From positions 62,001 to 126,000 of the forward strand of contig QNQO01005887.1 in the NCBI GenBank assembly GCA_003290165.1: 64,000 nucleotides of DNA. The letters run 5' to 3'. This DNA comes from Berberis thunbergii (taxonomy: Eukaryota > Streptophyta > Magnoliopsida > Ranunculales > Berberidaceae). This document shows, piece by piece, positions 1-13,027 of this stretch (positions are counted from its first letter, which is position 1; each line of letters starts with the position of its first letter). The position numbers and the translations under genes are program-made. Below the pieces are notes generated by a model that had not been told where the DNA came from, did not search any database, and saw nothing but the letters and a program-made list of their open reading frames with translations.

Positions 1-3000
1 CACAATTTTCAACTGTGTGACTGTTATTCTGTTTAGAACTTGCACATTTATATGTATCTGTATCTTGAACAGAATTTGGCACATTTAAGGATGAATTATT
101 CAAAGCCACGGCAGATTTACCATGAACAGGAGTAGTGGACCCCTCATCCTCATCATCATCAAATCGGTGGACTCTCCTTCTTGAGTGGACTTGTTTAAGA
201 GCAGGCCTACCAGAATCAGAACGAGTGACTTTATCTTTAGATTGTGCCAAAATTTTCTGTTTTGTGTTGCCTTCAGTTGGAGTGGCACAATCAGATCGGC
301 TGCGCTTTGTTGAGGGCGCCACAGACTCTTCACCAGGTATGTCCATCTCCACACTAGAAACTTCAGGTTTGGGTGCCAAACTGGTTTTGGCTTTCATACG
401 AGATAACAATTTTTTATTTTCCAGACTTTTACCTTGTATGCTGTCACCAGCACCTGAGCTTGGATAATCATTCTTCTTGATTCTTGAGATTGCTTTCTTT
501 GAAGAAGCTGTAACAAAGGATGCAAACTTCGACTTTTTGGCAGGAGGTGAACCCTGATTATCATCCAAACTATCCTTTCTATCTGCTTTGTGTTGATCTT
601 CAAAGAGGATTGACTCATGTTTGCCATGTTCATCAAACTTCTCAATAGTCCCGTTGCTATGGTCACGAACACCATATGACTTTTCTCCTGTCTCAGATTG
701 ATTTGTAGTCTTCACAAAGCTTTTACGTTTCTTCTTTTTGTTGGCGTCTGTATCAGATTTCGGAGTCTCTGGGGATGATTCCTTCGTGCTCTTACATGGA
801 GTGATTTTCGTCTGCCCAGCTTCACGGCGAACATCACCATCAAACTCTTTGCACTCCACAGATGCTGAAAACGAATTAGCATTCCTATTTGCTTCTCCTG
901 TAAAATCCCTTTTCTTTTTTGTATTATTGGTAACCTTTGCTGGCCTCTGACCATTAGTTACAGCCTTCGATGATCGAATAGGTTGCTCTAAAGAAGACAA
1001 TCGTAGAGAACCATCCTTTTCATCATCATCCAACCCTCTGGAGAGATTATGCTCATTTTCAGAGGATGGATTCCTTTCAGCATTTACATTTTCTGAACAA
1101 TCCTCTGCTTTATGAAGTTCAGGAAAAACATTCTTACCATCTTCACTTCTGTCACCAGACACTTCTTCCTTTAACTGCAATGAGTCATCTAACTTGGATG
1201 TCAATGTCTCTGCCTTTCCTAATTGAGTAGAACTACTGGCTGTTTTGCTACCTTTTCTAATAGTTAAAATTGGAGATAAACACTCCTCATTACATGAAAT
1301 GCTAGGCTTTATATCCTCTTCAGTACCACCCCGCCTATGCAAAGAAGGCTCCAACCCATGCATTTCATCACCACGCACATCACTACATGCATGTCCCATT
1401 TGCCCATCTATGTCAACCTCGCCTTTCATTTCAATTTCTCCACCATCAACTGTATCCATATCACGAGGTGCTTCTATATCTATATCCACTGAAGATTTGC
1501 CTGTATTTTGTTGCTGCTCTTCAAAAGCCTCGCAGATCTCCTTCACAGCACGGGAAAAATCTTTGACAGTCTTACCTTGACACCGAGCTGACAATTTAGT
1601 TTTTGCTTCACTAGTAAATTCTTGAATATCAGAGGGAGCAACAAATGCACTGCATACAAGAAACAAAAAATTAGAAAGACGAGTGGCCACCGTCAATCTG
1701 CACTTTCTCTTTAGTTTCAACAAACATATCAGCCGACAAATTTGTCAAATGCCTTGATACTGAGAAAAAATTAGTTGCGTGAAGCATCAACCACTTAAAA
1801 TGGCAACATATGAGAGAAGTGTAAAACAGGGAAATAGCAAGCAATAAGTGAATAACCCAATAAAAGATCCCCCACTGGAGGATTACACCTAAAAGGAGCA
1901 CACCGAATATTTATTTAACATATAGTCTATGATCATAGATACATAATTCATGATTCTACTGAATGATACAAATTTCTACCTTTGTGGAATCACATGATTC
2001 AACCCAAGGAATGAAGTATAATATATACAATATATTATACAATAAGTGATGATATATGTGTTTACTATAGATAGACATTTAGGTCAAATGCCCACTAGAA
2101 CACAACAATGCCAATGAACTACTTCCTTAGTCTGTATCATAAATACATTCTATTTATTGACTTACCTAGTAAACATTCAAAAAATCTAGACTAATTTTGG
2201 ACTTCAAATAAACAAAAGCAACCATATAAACGAAAACGCTTACATTTCCTCAGTTCCAAAGAACTGAACAAAGTATTTCTTAGGGTCAGGCGACCGCTCC
2301 CAATCCTCCGGACGACTAATCTGCATACATGAAATCCCAACATATTTAAACAATATATGAAACTGGGTACACAGTTTGTATTCTAGAAAGTAAACAGTTG
2401 AAGATGCAAAATGACAAAACCATGACTTCTAAAAGCACGAATAACGACCCCAAAAAGTTCCCAATCTTTTAAATACAAACTGCAGTTTAACTGGCTAATA
2501 GCTGCAAACAATTGCATTACATCAAAATCAGAACCACATGTCACTCAATGAGATTCAGATCTATTTTTTTATTTTTTATTTTTTATTTATTTTTATTTTT
2601 TTAAATCCCCTCAAACACTCCCACCCCAGATGCCGCCAGCAGGGTTCGAACCGTGGTCCTGTTCCATCCCCATTGGCACAATCAGATCAAATACTTTATT
2701 GAGTCGAAAAAAAAAACGCCTTTCTTCATAACGAAATTTGCAGTTTAGTCAAACACTACTGCCCTAATTGCCTGATAAGAATCTGAGAAGTTCCAATTAC
2801 TTGAACTATAAAATAAAATCACAATTACGGTACCAAGCTTCAAGCTATTGCCATAAAATCAAATAAAAAACCCTAACTCTCAATTAACACTCAAACTCAA
2901 ATGCCCAAATGCTTGCTTTAGCTTAAACAACATTCACAAACCAATTTCCAAAATGCATTCATCTAAAACTAAAGCCCTAGCCCCCAAAATCATTATTTCA

Positions 3001-3200
3001 GAAACCCAATCAAAATTCGATTGCGAAACAAAAATTACCCAATACCCACAATAAAAAATAAAAATTAAGTAAAATTTCGGGAAAAGTACCTTTGCAGGCC
3101 ATGCTGGGAAGCCTTTAACCTTGGCGAGAACAAGATCGCCCAAACTCAACTTGCTCTTGGTCTTGCTTCGATTGGCTCCTCTTTTGCGCCCCCCAGCCAT
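1..3200 (-). CDS. HUA2-like (HULK family) PWWP-domain protein, N-terminal 612 codons, three exons, continues past window start
   Basis: Exons on the minus strand are 3200-3090 (37 codons, starts MAGGRKRGAN), 2320-2244 (77 nt) and 1649-1. Both introns (3089-2321 and 2243-1650) have GT/AG ends and the phases fit: exon 2 leaves two bases of an Ile codon that exon 3 completes. Exons 1-3 together encode a PWWP domain: GDLVLAKVKGFPAWPAK at residues 21-37 (PAWP replaces PWWP), then DPKKYFVQFFGTEEIAFV around 48-66. Exon 3 stays open to base 1 and is a long, low-complexity, Lys/Ser/Asp-rich region with basic patches such as KKKKRK, as in this family. HUA2/HULK proteins are nuclear, regulate flowering genes and AGAMOUS pre-mRNA processing, and carry a C-terminal CID domain, which would lie outside the window. 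Family assignment rests on the N-terminus recognised by eye; which paralogue it is cannot be told. Confidence 0.88.
2562..2681 (-). mobile_element. tRNA-derived SINE, 5'-truncated, in intron 1 of the HUA2-like gene
   Basis: Read on the minus strand the element has a perfect Pol III B box (GGTTCGAACCC), a short unique part and an A-rich tail (the T-rich tract 2562-2615). The 7-bp sequence tcagatc flanks it at 2555-2561 and 2682-2688 and is a likely TSD. The half that would hold the A box is reduced or missing. It shares the CCAATGG head and GGCGGCAT segment with the SINE at 14920. It lies in the intron and should be spliced out. Confidence 0.6.
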
Positions 3201-3660
3201 GGAGAAAGAAACCCTAAATCAAACCTCTTCGTGCCCAAACTATCACCCTCTAGGGATCAAATAACCGAACTGATTCGCGAAAGGAGAAGATTTTGGATTC
3301 GGGCGAAGGGGAAGCGAAGAGGAGGTGGAGATGGACAGAGACGACAATGGTTTAGGGCGGAGGAATCCGAAGGTGCGATGAGCAATACAGGTGGTAAAGG
3401 TTCTGCATTTGGGAGGAGGGATTGAATTAGAGCGCGCCAGAAGGTGAGAGAGCGACGAAGGTGAAGAACATAGAAAGAACATAGAAGGGGAGGAGAGAGA
3501 GAGGGAGAGATTTTGCGTTGTTGAGAGAGATAGAGAGAGCAGAGGTTTTAAACCGGGACAAGAGGTACATCAGTTAGGTTGGGTTGGAATCTTACTATAG
3601 CGTTTTTTTTTTGTGTCGTGTGAGGAGAGCTTGGTGTTGGGATGGAGATTTAGATGGCAA
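3201..3660 (-). promoter_or_regulatory. 5' leader and proximal promoter of the HUA2-like gene, CT-rich on the sense strand
   Basis: Upstream of the ATG at 3200 the sense strand is pyrimidine-rich, with CTCTCT runs around 3490-3540, common in plant 5' leaders and TATA-less core promoters. No clear TATA box was seen. A 79-codon upstream frame exists at 3243-3482 on the same strand; nothing supports it as a real protein. The exact transcription start is unknown. Confidence 0.45.
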
Positions 3661-4240
3661 GGGTTGATGGACAGTGAGCTAGTATTCTTGAGCGCAATGG
3701 TTATTAGTCATACGTATCCTACTTTAGTGATTTTCTTAGCATATTTTTTGCGAGGGTTGGCATGGCAATGATGTGATATACCGGAGTTACCAATCGCGAT
3801 AATACTCGCACAATTAGTTTAAAGAGAAAAAACTTGCATGAGATGTTTTATACTCTCTTTCGTCCAACAGGTTGCCCCTTTCTCGTTCTCTTACGATCCA
3901 ATCATCACCTTATATTTTCAAACTCTCTCAAGATTTAGATTTTCGATAGATTCAAATTTATGCAATCCAATCTTTAACAAAAAAAATTTAATAAAAAATC
4001 TTTTTAAAAAAAAAAATTTTCGGTACAAGACAAATAAACATTAACAGGACTTCACCCTTGTATATTAAAAAAAATCAATCAATACAACTAAAGACTTCAT
4101 GCTAACATATAAATTGTTCGATAACAAACAAATAACTCTGACATCCCAATGATTATTTTGTTGCCTTATATGCCAAATATCAATTGCAACTTGTGCAGCT
4201 ATTACTATCTCACCTGCTATAGCGATGCCATAACTGGCCT
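3661..4240. other. AT-rich intergenic sequence
   Basis: Short A/T tracts (3980-4020) and no ORF, repeat or RNA gene that I can support. The 68-codon frame at 3838-4044 is low-complexity and unsupported. Confidence 0.5.
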
Positions 4241-5300
4241 ATTCGGTGCACCCTTTTGATTTGAATTCCCTGAAGGCCACTTCTTTCACCTCTGAAAGTA
4301 ATTGATATGATGACACCGACTGAAGACAGGACGCTAGTGAATGAATTTGCTATTGGTGGTGGTCTCTAGATATGGCCCATCTTCGTCTTCTTAGCCATTT
4401 CATATGATCATTCTTAGCCCATCTTCATTGCTGTGATGGCCTTTTTACAAAGTAGCAATCGACCCTGAGTGTTTGCCTTGCTTGGTCCTAACCTAAAGGG
4501 AAGGTCAAGTAGCAAGAAAATGATCAATAGTAGATGGGGACCGATAGCCTCGGGAGAGTGATAGGAGTTGACATGACAGAATGTAGAGGAGTGAGGCTAC
4601 CTCTTACTTTGTTGCCGACAAAAGTAGATCGACTGAGGATCCTTGGTATCGCCCTTAAGACAATTCAAGGAAGTGAAAAAAGCCTACTCCTCATATCCCA
4701 ACATCCCTATCGGCAATGGTTTGCCCGCATCATTTAGCTGCGGTCATGTGCATAAGAAGAGAGACATAATAGTTTGCTCACCAATCTAGCTTAGGAATAG
4801 TGAAACGTAAGCCAAAAAATTGAATACGAAGTTTTCCAGCGTATAGATAATGACATGATCATCTAGCCTTGGTCCTCTTATCATGTGATTCCCAAAAGGC
4901 ATAAATGAAGAACGCATTGTTTGGGACTGGGCACGACCCTCTTCTTTTTTAGACTCGTTTTTTGTTTTATGAATGTGGATTGGGCATTTTATTGAGATCT
5001 CCCAAAACAACATTTTGCTTTCTCATACTTTCCGGATTAGGAAGTAGAGTGCTAGCACATGAAAGGTCATGATCTTTAGCCGGGGGAGATTGGAAACACT
5101 CAAGCCAATCACTCAACAAAGGGATAGTCCTTCTATCTAGGCCCTTGGTTTACCCTGCAACAGGAAGAGCGGATGGCACTAGGCTTTTTCTCGAAACTCC
5201 GCAAGAGCATAGATAGATTGATTCGTCTTAATGACAATAACTCCTTTCGATGAAGCTATGTACATATGAGAAAATTTTCATATGTACATCTCTCATCTTG
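4241..5300. other. Higher-GC block without genes, possible organelle-derived (mitochondrial-like) insertion
   Basis: Base composition rises abruptly relative to both AT-rich flanks and the text style (few homopolymers, balanced bases, no plant transposon signature) resembles plant mitochondrial intergenic DNA. No organelle gene was recognised and the frames at 4534-4737 (plus) and 4786-5013 (minus) match nothing known to me. This is an impression from composition; an ancient transposon is an alternative. Confidence 0.25.
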
Positions 5301-6089
5301 ATCATCATGTCACCAACCTCATTACTTCCTTTGAAGTTTAAATGCATCGAAACACTTATATTTAATACGACCATTCAACACTTCAAATTTCTTCACACAT
5401 TTCGTTGAGATAAACAAGACGTATTCTATTATAACTTGTTTCAATTAAATATCAAATCTTAATATTGTATTAATACTAAAAAAAAGTGTATTCTTTATTT
5501 TGGTCGAGCTTATCTTATGATTTGAATAAGTCGCACATACACCCTAGTACATGTTCCTCGACGCCGAGGACATCCTCAAATCTCTTCACACATTTTTTTC
5601 AATATATTGGACGAGCCTTAGATTTTCAGTTTGAAGCTCAAATCTTTATTTTCCAAGAAAAAACTATTTTTCTTTTTATTTCACTGCATCTCTCACATTT
5701 ATATTTTACCATTTTATTTACAAACTAATTTTGTAATTTCCTCGAGCTCCTATATTTGTCAAGTTATAAACCATTACATTGTCCTTCCATGTCTTTTATT
5801 TATCAATATATTTGTCTCACTCATCTTCACACTTATAAATACGATATGTTCGAAGTTCGTTTGATATCACTTTTGAAAAGGTTAGAGTTCAATGTTGGAA
5901 GTCTTTAAAGTCATTGTTGTAATATTGAATATGTGAAAAATGTTGTTAAACTTTCATGCATCAACCTATTTAATTATTAAAATCTCACAAAAATATTATC
6001 ATTATAAAATACTCGAGATTAAATAAAATGTTATTCAATTAAAAGTATATGTCGTGATATAAATTCTTAGCTATTATATAGATTTAGAA
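5301..6089. other. AT-rich intergenic sequence
   Basis: No supported gene or repeat. The overlapping frames at 5486-5864 are Phe/Ser/Thr-rich translations of AT-rich DNA. Confidence 0.5.
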
Positions 6090-6098
6090 TATAAAATA

Positions 6099-7166
6099 GG
6101 GATATGAAGAGATACCCCTCCCCCATTATTAATCATAAATTCAGAGTACCTAAAATTAAGGAAACTTTACTGATACCCCGGGACTCACAGTCAACGTGAG
6201 TATCCTCGTATTGACTATGAAACTAGCATGTGTTTGGCACGTGATCTCTGCGAAATTCTAAAATACTTGAACTAACGTTGCTCTGTCTCGATGAAAACCT
6301 TAGGGTTAAAAATAAAAATGACATCTTTTCCAAACCAACCCTTCCCTTTTATTTCTATCTCTTTTTTATTTTAAAACCAGTTATTACTCTTTGTCACCAT
6401 AAATGTCAGCAACCTCCTCCTCCATTATCTTTATCTCTGTCTGAATTCACTAACCACGACTACTGTCACCCCCCTTTCCTTTTTTTTTTTGATTGATTGA
6501 AGCTTCTCATCACCACTATCACCGCCATCGATGGCCTGCTTCCATCCCCTTTTATTCCTTTCTTTGTTTGAATTCATCTACATCCATCAACGTTCTATTT
6601 GTGCCCGATTTGAGCTCCACACGGCCACCACCATCACTGTCCATCTCTACCACTGGTTGCCCCTACCTTCATTATTTTAATAAATATTGGACAAACCCCC
6701 CACAATTAATATAAAATTTAAGCATGGCCCTTCTATTAATAAATAAATTAATGGTCCCCCTCCCATTTCATACCATATTTGGAAAATATGTTCAAAACTT
6801 CAGTAGTTGCCACATACCCAACTGAAAATAATACAAAGTTAGAGACCTTTCAACATATGATTGATTTCTCACCACCTCCAACAATCTAGGTTTTCAATTT
6901 TAGAGAATGGGCATGACTTAATGAGAATGATGAGAGTCCTGGGACACAAATAAGGGGTATTTCAAAACATTGAAAGATATGACTAGGGATCAGTTTTGGG
7001 TTGGTTTGATAGGGGTCATTCAAGATATTTTGAAATTTGTGCTAAAAGCATGCTATTATGACGGTCAAGACATGAAGTCGTTTGTTGGCTATGATTCTCA
7101 CTAAAATTTCCTTAATCTTGGAGTACTTTGAATTCAAGATTAATAATGGGTTACCTCTCATATCCT
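6099..7166. mobile_element. Non-autonomous Mutator-like element (1068 bp) with long terminal inverted repeats
   Basis: The left end, GGGATATGAAGAGATACC, and the reverse complement of the right end, AGGATATGAGAGGTAACC, begin terminal inverted repeats that stay similar for about 90 bp. The 9-bp sequence tataaaata flanks the element on both sides (6090-6098 and 7167-7175), the TSD length typical of Mutator. No transposase is encoded. The interior at about 6290-6680 is richer in C and less AT-rich than the arms, with CCACCATCACC-like runs. It could be captured host sequence (Pack-MULE style), but no gene is recognised in it. Confidence 0.8.
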
Positions 7167-7389
7167 TATAAAATAAGTAATGACTAATTCCATACTTTTT
7201 TATGTCATATTTATAACATAATTACAGTATTATTGCAATGACTTACTGAAGATATACAATCTATGCAACATATGGACATGTACCTTGTTAAAAACATCAA
7301 GTTTATTTCTCATAACATGACAAGTTTGAGCATACTTTTTCCATTCCACGATATTATAAAATTGTTGTTTCGTCAATTAATTATAATTA

Positions 7390-7599
7390 GGGTCCGTTTG
7401 GTTGCATAGAAATTGAAACTATTTTTGTGAATCCGATTTCGAGACCTCCCCCTTGGACTTGGATTCCCATGAGTAGTGGGAAAACAGTCTTATGAAGAAT
7501 CAATTTTTTGTCAGTAAATAGACAACCAAACAACGGGAATCTGCATAACAAGGGAAATATATTCCATTTTCCAAGGGAACTGGCTAACCAAACAGACCC
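7390..7599. mobile_element. Tourist-like (PIF/Harbinger) MITE, copy 1, 210 bp
   Basis: Ends GGGTCCGTTTGGTTG and, reverse-complemented, GGGTCTGTTTGGTTAG are imperfect terminal inverted repeats, flanked by TTA at 7387-7389 and 7600-7602. TWA trinucleotide duplication and GGGTC-type ends are hallmarks of Tourist MITEs. A sister copy of the same length lies at 14458. Confidence 0.8.
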
Positions 7600-7602
7600 T
7601 TA

Positions 7603-9770
7603 TAGTAAATTTATTTTGCTACCAATAAATGGGATCACTTCATTGTCATTAATTGTAATTATGATAATTTATTTATAATATTTATAATACATGTCACAAC
7701 TTTATTATTAAGGATAATTGGCGAATATTTCAAATAACAATTGGTAGGTGTACCTAATGTCTGATTGAAATCTCATACTCTCCAATTACGAATATATATA
7801 TTTTCACTAACAACTAATAGTATTATAAGAATGTATTGTGAAAAATAGAATATAAACATGGTTAATTCATCAGTTGTTTTTCTTGTACATTATAGTATTT
7901 GTCTATTCTTACACTAATTATATTTTGATTTAATATACTAATAAGTTTAGTTCATGTTATATATTGAGAATGTATCTTGCAAAATATAATCATAATCTTC
8001 AACCAAACTACCACCAACTTAACAAATGATTGATCCATCTACCAAGGGATGTATAAAAGTTTCCATTGTATGTTGTGCATCATCATGACATTATTTGTCA
8101 ACATCGTCATCGCAAACCGACATTAGCAATAAAGAACGTGAAAATAGAATTGCCTTTAAGAGTTTGCAATGAAATAATATTTGACCAAATTCTAATTTTA
8201 TGTTAAATAATTAATAAATTTATAAATTATAATTTTTTGCACATGACAAACTAGGGTTGAAAGGATCCCGCTCTATGTATAAAATAAGGAAGGGCGGACA
8301 TACCCACACCCTACACGTAAACAACTAACAAAATCAAGTAGAAAATACAAATAGTTGAACATCTAATGAAAAAAAATACAAAATAAAGACATTAGAACAC
8401 TCAGATGCACCATTCTTTGACTTTGTTTTGGTAATTAATTTGAGTAATGTTCTGGCTTAGGACAGCAGTAGAAATCACCATATCCATGTGTTTTCTGGCA
8501 TATAGGTGAATTACTTAGCTTGTAAGAATTCACGTTGCTTTCCTATCACGCCTTCAATGAACCAAACATATCCAAGATACCTTGACAATATTGTTAAGAA
8601 TGTCAACAATACCTTGTGAATTTGATTAGACCTTAACAACTCAATCTTGCATTATCTGGTCAACTCTAGGCCTTGAAAAATATTATTTAACTCAAATTGT
8701 AAAATGATTTACACGATAGGGTCCCCAATAAACATCAACAATAATTGGCATGTATTTTCTCTCATTAGACGACTATAACCTTTGTGCAACTCCATCACAA
8801 TTCAAGGTTGATTATTCACTAATTTTCTGAGCGATATCATTTGCAAAGAATATAAGATTATGTTTCACTCTTAATTTTATTCTCCATGTGAGACTAAATC
8901 TAAAATCACGATATTTCATTTTATCATTTAATAGGTTTTTTTCTCTTCAATTTGCATTCTTCATCTTTGACTAAATCGAAGAACTTAATATTTCATACTT
9001 GTCCTTAAAACATATCCCGCATATTTATGCAAAATTAGTATAATGTAGCAATAATATTAACTAAAAATAGAATAAATGCTATTGAGATGGTCATTCCTAA
9101 AAAAAACACATGGTTCTTATGGCACACAATGAAGAATCTACCTAAAAATTTTAATTGATTTTGTTAAAATAAATTAATCAAATTAGTTGTGTAATGAACA
9201 ATTTATTGTTTATTGACTTGTTTTAAGAGCTTTAAAATATGTTCATTGCCAATTTTGAAAATCAAAGAGGATAATTAATTAGGTTACACAATGAAAATCA
9301 TCGGTAAAGTAGAAATATTTGAGTTCTAACTATGATATATTGTAAGACATTCGCTGTCAAAATTTATTGAGCAAAGATATCGTATTCATTGTTTTTGAGA
9401 TTCATTTAGAATATAATACTTCACTTCTCTATAAAATAATACTTTGCATTCATTATACATATACAAAATATTAATTATTCATGTTTGGAAGTGATTCACG
9501 TTTTCTTCAGCATGGCACGTTTGGTTAATCTCTAAATATCCTGCAAGCGACAACTTTACCATTTTCTCGAAGGAATTGTTTTGTTTTCTTATGTGTGTTA
9601 AATTCACTTTAGGTATTGACCTTGTTGACTTAATTAATAACCAACTTATTTCTCAATCATATATTGATTGATTGTGGTTATTGTATGTTTGAAATCTTCA
9701 TAATAAAGTTTGTTCCAGGAAAATATTTCAACATCGAAAAAAAAAATTTTCTAATAGCTTAGTATGAAAA
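7603..9770. other. AT-rich intergenic sequence without recognised features
   Basis: Read on both strands; no ORF of 60 codons, RNA gene or bounded repeat was found. Confidence 0.5.
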
Positions 9771-10470
9771 TCTCACCAAAGTAGTCAAAGCATTGAAGCG
9801 AAGTGATGACCCCTCTTACCGCTTTAAGTGAAAAGGGAAGCGAGTGCTTTACGAATGTAAACCGAACTTAATAACAAAATCATAATAAAATTTTATAAAA
9901 TGGAAATAAATGCAATTTACTTATATTTAGGCTTTTGAATAGCAAGTGAAAGTTATTATGATATATTAATGATTATTAGTCACGTAATTCTATGTATAAT
10001 TTGCATTATAATAATGGTTAAATTTTCATATATAAATCTTGAGAATTCCAATTACCTAATTAAATTTAAAAAAATAAGAAAAATATTTAAATTTAATTTG
10101 AAGACATCTAAGTAACTAACAATTTTGATAGAAATTTTCCGATATTAATATACTATGTAATAAATTAGAAATATAGTTGTATGCTGATAATTTCAAAATA
10201 ATTATTACATAAATAAAAAGACAATGAAGAAATTTCTGTGGACTTAAAATTATTTGAAAATCGGAACCAGACTCTATTGTAAAAATACGTAATGCAAATA
10301 ATATATCTCATTGCAAAAATTTTGATTGTAAAAATCAAAAAATAAAATAAAATTAAACAATAAAATTAAAAAAAAAATATTTATCTCGTTTTTTTCTTCA
10401 GCCAAGGCAAAGAGTGTTGTCACTGTTTCGCTTCTAGCTTTAAGCGGTCACTTTGGCTCACTCTGAGTAC
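9771..10470. repeat. Possible degenerate inverted-repeat (MITE-like) element
   Basis: GAAGCGAAGTGATGACCCC near 9797 has an inverted, diverged partner (GAAGCGAAACAGTGAC on the minus strand) near 10410-10436, and both sit next to CCGCTTTAAG-type motifs, as in many plant hAT-derived MITEs. No TSD was found. The interior is very AT-rich. Confidence 0.25.
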
Positions 10471-11795
10471 ACCATATATTTGCAACTTCAACACTTACAC
10501 TGTGGGACATAGGTCCCAGTTAGAATTTTTGTTTTCCATTAATGTTTGTGACCATAAGGATACACAACAAAATCACTTAAGGCATTTTTAGAAAAATGTT
10601 AATTAGTTATTTAAAATATAACATTAAAGGGTTGCTCCCTTAAACTATAACTTTCTTCCATTTATAGTAAATATTAAATATTTGTGTTTTTTATACAATA
10701 ATAAATTGAGGCAAAGTTAAACTTTGATCAACTCAGGCACCTTATATTGACGTAAACAATAACTAGAGTAAAAAGCTTACAAAAATATACATACGTATGT
10801 ACAAGACAAAATGTCTTAGAACTGCTATATGCATGTATGTGTGCAGATGCGGCGAGATTAATTAACAAATGTCACATCATTTTTACAAGAATTTTAAGAA
10901 GTATATCCTAGATGTTAATAAACATTCAAAGGATATAAACTTACAAGATTTTTACAAGTATATCACGAGTATCTAAAAAAATAATATATTTGTTCAACAA
11001 TTACTAACAAATGACATGCAACCATTACAGTAACCATAGTCACATTTAAAATAACATCCAAATTTTTTACTAAAATTTGTAGTTTACAAAGCAAAATTTC
11101 AAAGATTAATTATCATTTTCACTATCTGAACAATATTTATAGGCCAAATATTGTTGCATAATAAAAATACAAAATAAACTATTTATGTGAATAGTTTTGC
11201 ATAAGAGAATTGTTTTGGCTAAAGATAATTTTTTTTTTGTGTTGCATTAAGGTTTATTACCTTTCATAAAGGAAAAAAAATGATCCTTAATCCATTGTTG
11301 CAGCGTTGTTGATTGCAGTCAAAGAAATGGTGATCAGAATCTAAAAGAATAAAAATAAAATAATTGAATGAAAGATAAAGAAATGAAATAATACATTAAT
11401 AATGTTTCCTTGTACATACACCTAAAAATCAATCATCACCTAAAGATTATATATTTAAAAACTAAATGCATTTAAAACAATATATTAGATAAGAAGATAA
11501 ACACATTTACAAAAAAAAAAAAAAAAAAAAAAAAAAAGGTGATGGAGCTTTAATAAGTTTGTGTCTCACTCGATAAAATTAAAAGTAAACTAAATATTTA
11601 AATTAAAATTTTGTTGATACCTCACTTTTGTATTGTTGTTGATTTCAATTTAAATTTGAAATGAAATAAAGATTAAAAAAAAGTGTGTTAAAGAACCAAG
11701 ATTTTTTGCATCTGGGATAGACCATATAGATATGACACCCACATAACAACTACCACAGAAAATTGACTTAAAATTAAATAATATAAGATTTAAGG
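10471..11795. other. AT-rich intergenic sequence with a long A tract
   Basis: Contains an uninterrupted poly(A) run of about 27 bases ending near 11537. No gene is supported. Confidence 0.5.
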
Positions 11796-12345
11796 GAGTT
11801 GCTACGTGTACCTGACTATTTGGCTCGGTTGCACCAACTTTTTGTTGCACCATTATTTTGGGATGTTCCAACTTTGTTGCATTAACCTAATATATGTAAT
11901 ACAGACTAATTGGTTTTTATTAATAAAAATCATTTAATAGTGAAAAAATTTCATTTAGGAACATTAATTAACAGTTGAATGAAAAAATAAAAGTGACCAT
12001 TATCTAAACAACTAAAATTCAGTCAAACATTCATAAAATTTTACTATCTTCATCAACCATAGTGGGGTTGACAAAACTAATACGTGTTAAATTAATAAAT
12101 AAATTATTTTACAATTTTTGCGACTATTATATTGTATTAAAAATATGCATTTAAAACCTAAAAACATCTTACATCAATAAATTTAAATTAAGAAAACTTC
12201 ACCATTAAATGATTTTTATTGATAAAAAATGGTAAGTCGGTGTTACATATTTTAGGTTGGTGCAACAAAGTCGAAACATCAAAAAATATCGACGCAACAA
12301 AGAATTGTGTAACCGAGCCAAATGGTCGGGTATACGTAGCAACTC
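11796..12345. mobile_element. Long-inverted-repeat (foldback) element, about 550 bp
   Basis: The left arm 11796-11953 begins GAGTTGCTACGTGTACC and matches the reverse complement of the right arm 12190-12345 (GAGTTGCTACGTATACC) for about 155 bp, including a TTTGGCTCGGTT block and an ATAAAAATCATTTAAT block. The spacer is about 235 bp. No convincing TSD was seen, so superfamily is unassigned. A transcript would fold into a long hairpin. The frames at 11650-11871 and 12219-12473 fall on the arms and are not genes. Confidence 0.7.
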
Positions 12346-13027
12346 ACATAGCTGAAGGGGCAACTATTGGTCATTTTTCTAATATCAAAGCAATCCATAC
12401 AAAAAGGTTTTCTACGTCCAAATTCTTATTTATTTTAGTTTTCCTTGTCAATGAATTTTCCAAAAATCTTTGACTAATTTTGACATATAAATATTGTATT
12501 CAAGGAAATTAAATTGAAATCTGATACTTATTTTTCTGCTGAACCGTGATTCAGAAATTCCATTCCCCTTCAACTGATAGTGGACTGAATGATACATTAT
12601 TAATCAATCCATTTGTGAAATTTTAATCAAAATCCATCATAAATTTTGTCTTTGTTGTCAGCTTTCCATCCACCACGAGCTAACTACACCTCATCATCTT
12701 CTTCTACCATTTTTCTGTCTGAACATTTTGCTTCGCCACTAAATCCCTTTCGAAGTTTACCAAACAAATCTTTGATTTGTTGATAAAAATTGAATGTTTG
12801 TTTGATACTAGTTGCAAAGGAAGATCTAGAAAGGCAATGTTAGAGGTAGACATGGTGGTGGCGGCTTATTAGTGAAAAAGATGATGAAGAAACTATATCT
12901 ATGTACTTATTGTATTTCAAGTGTATTGTAGCTCGAGATGTACATGTATTAACCGATTTAGTGATCGTAGATAGATAATCGTGAGTTTAACGAAAAAATG
13001 CTAAGTTTGAGTAGGGTTATTGAGACT
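12346..13027. other. Intergenic sequence without recognised features
   Basis: Nothing supported by ORF, motif or repeat structure. Confidence 0.45.

Noticed and set aside
100..954. Minus-strand frames at 100-354, 394-675 and 712-954
   Set aside because: All are in a different frame from the continuous HUA2-like exon 3.
135..1580. Plus-strand frames at 135-467, 738-950 and 1245-1580
   Set aside because: Antisense shadows of the HUA2-like coding exon.
3231..3482. Small ORFs upstream of the HUA2-like start on both strands
   Set aside because: They overlap the leader and promoter, lack conserved features and are best seen as chance frames; an upstream ORF on the minus strand cannot be excluded.
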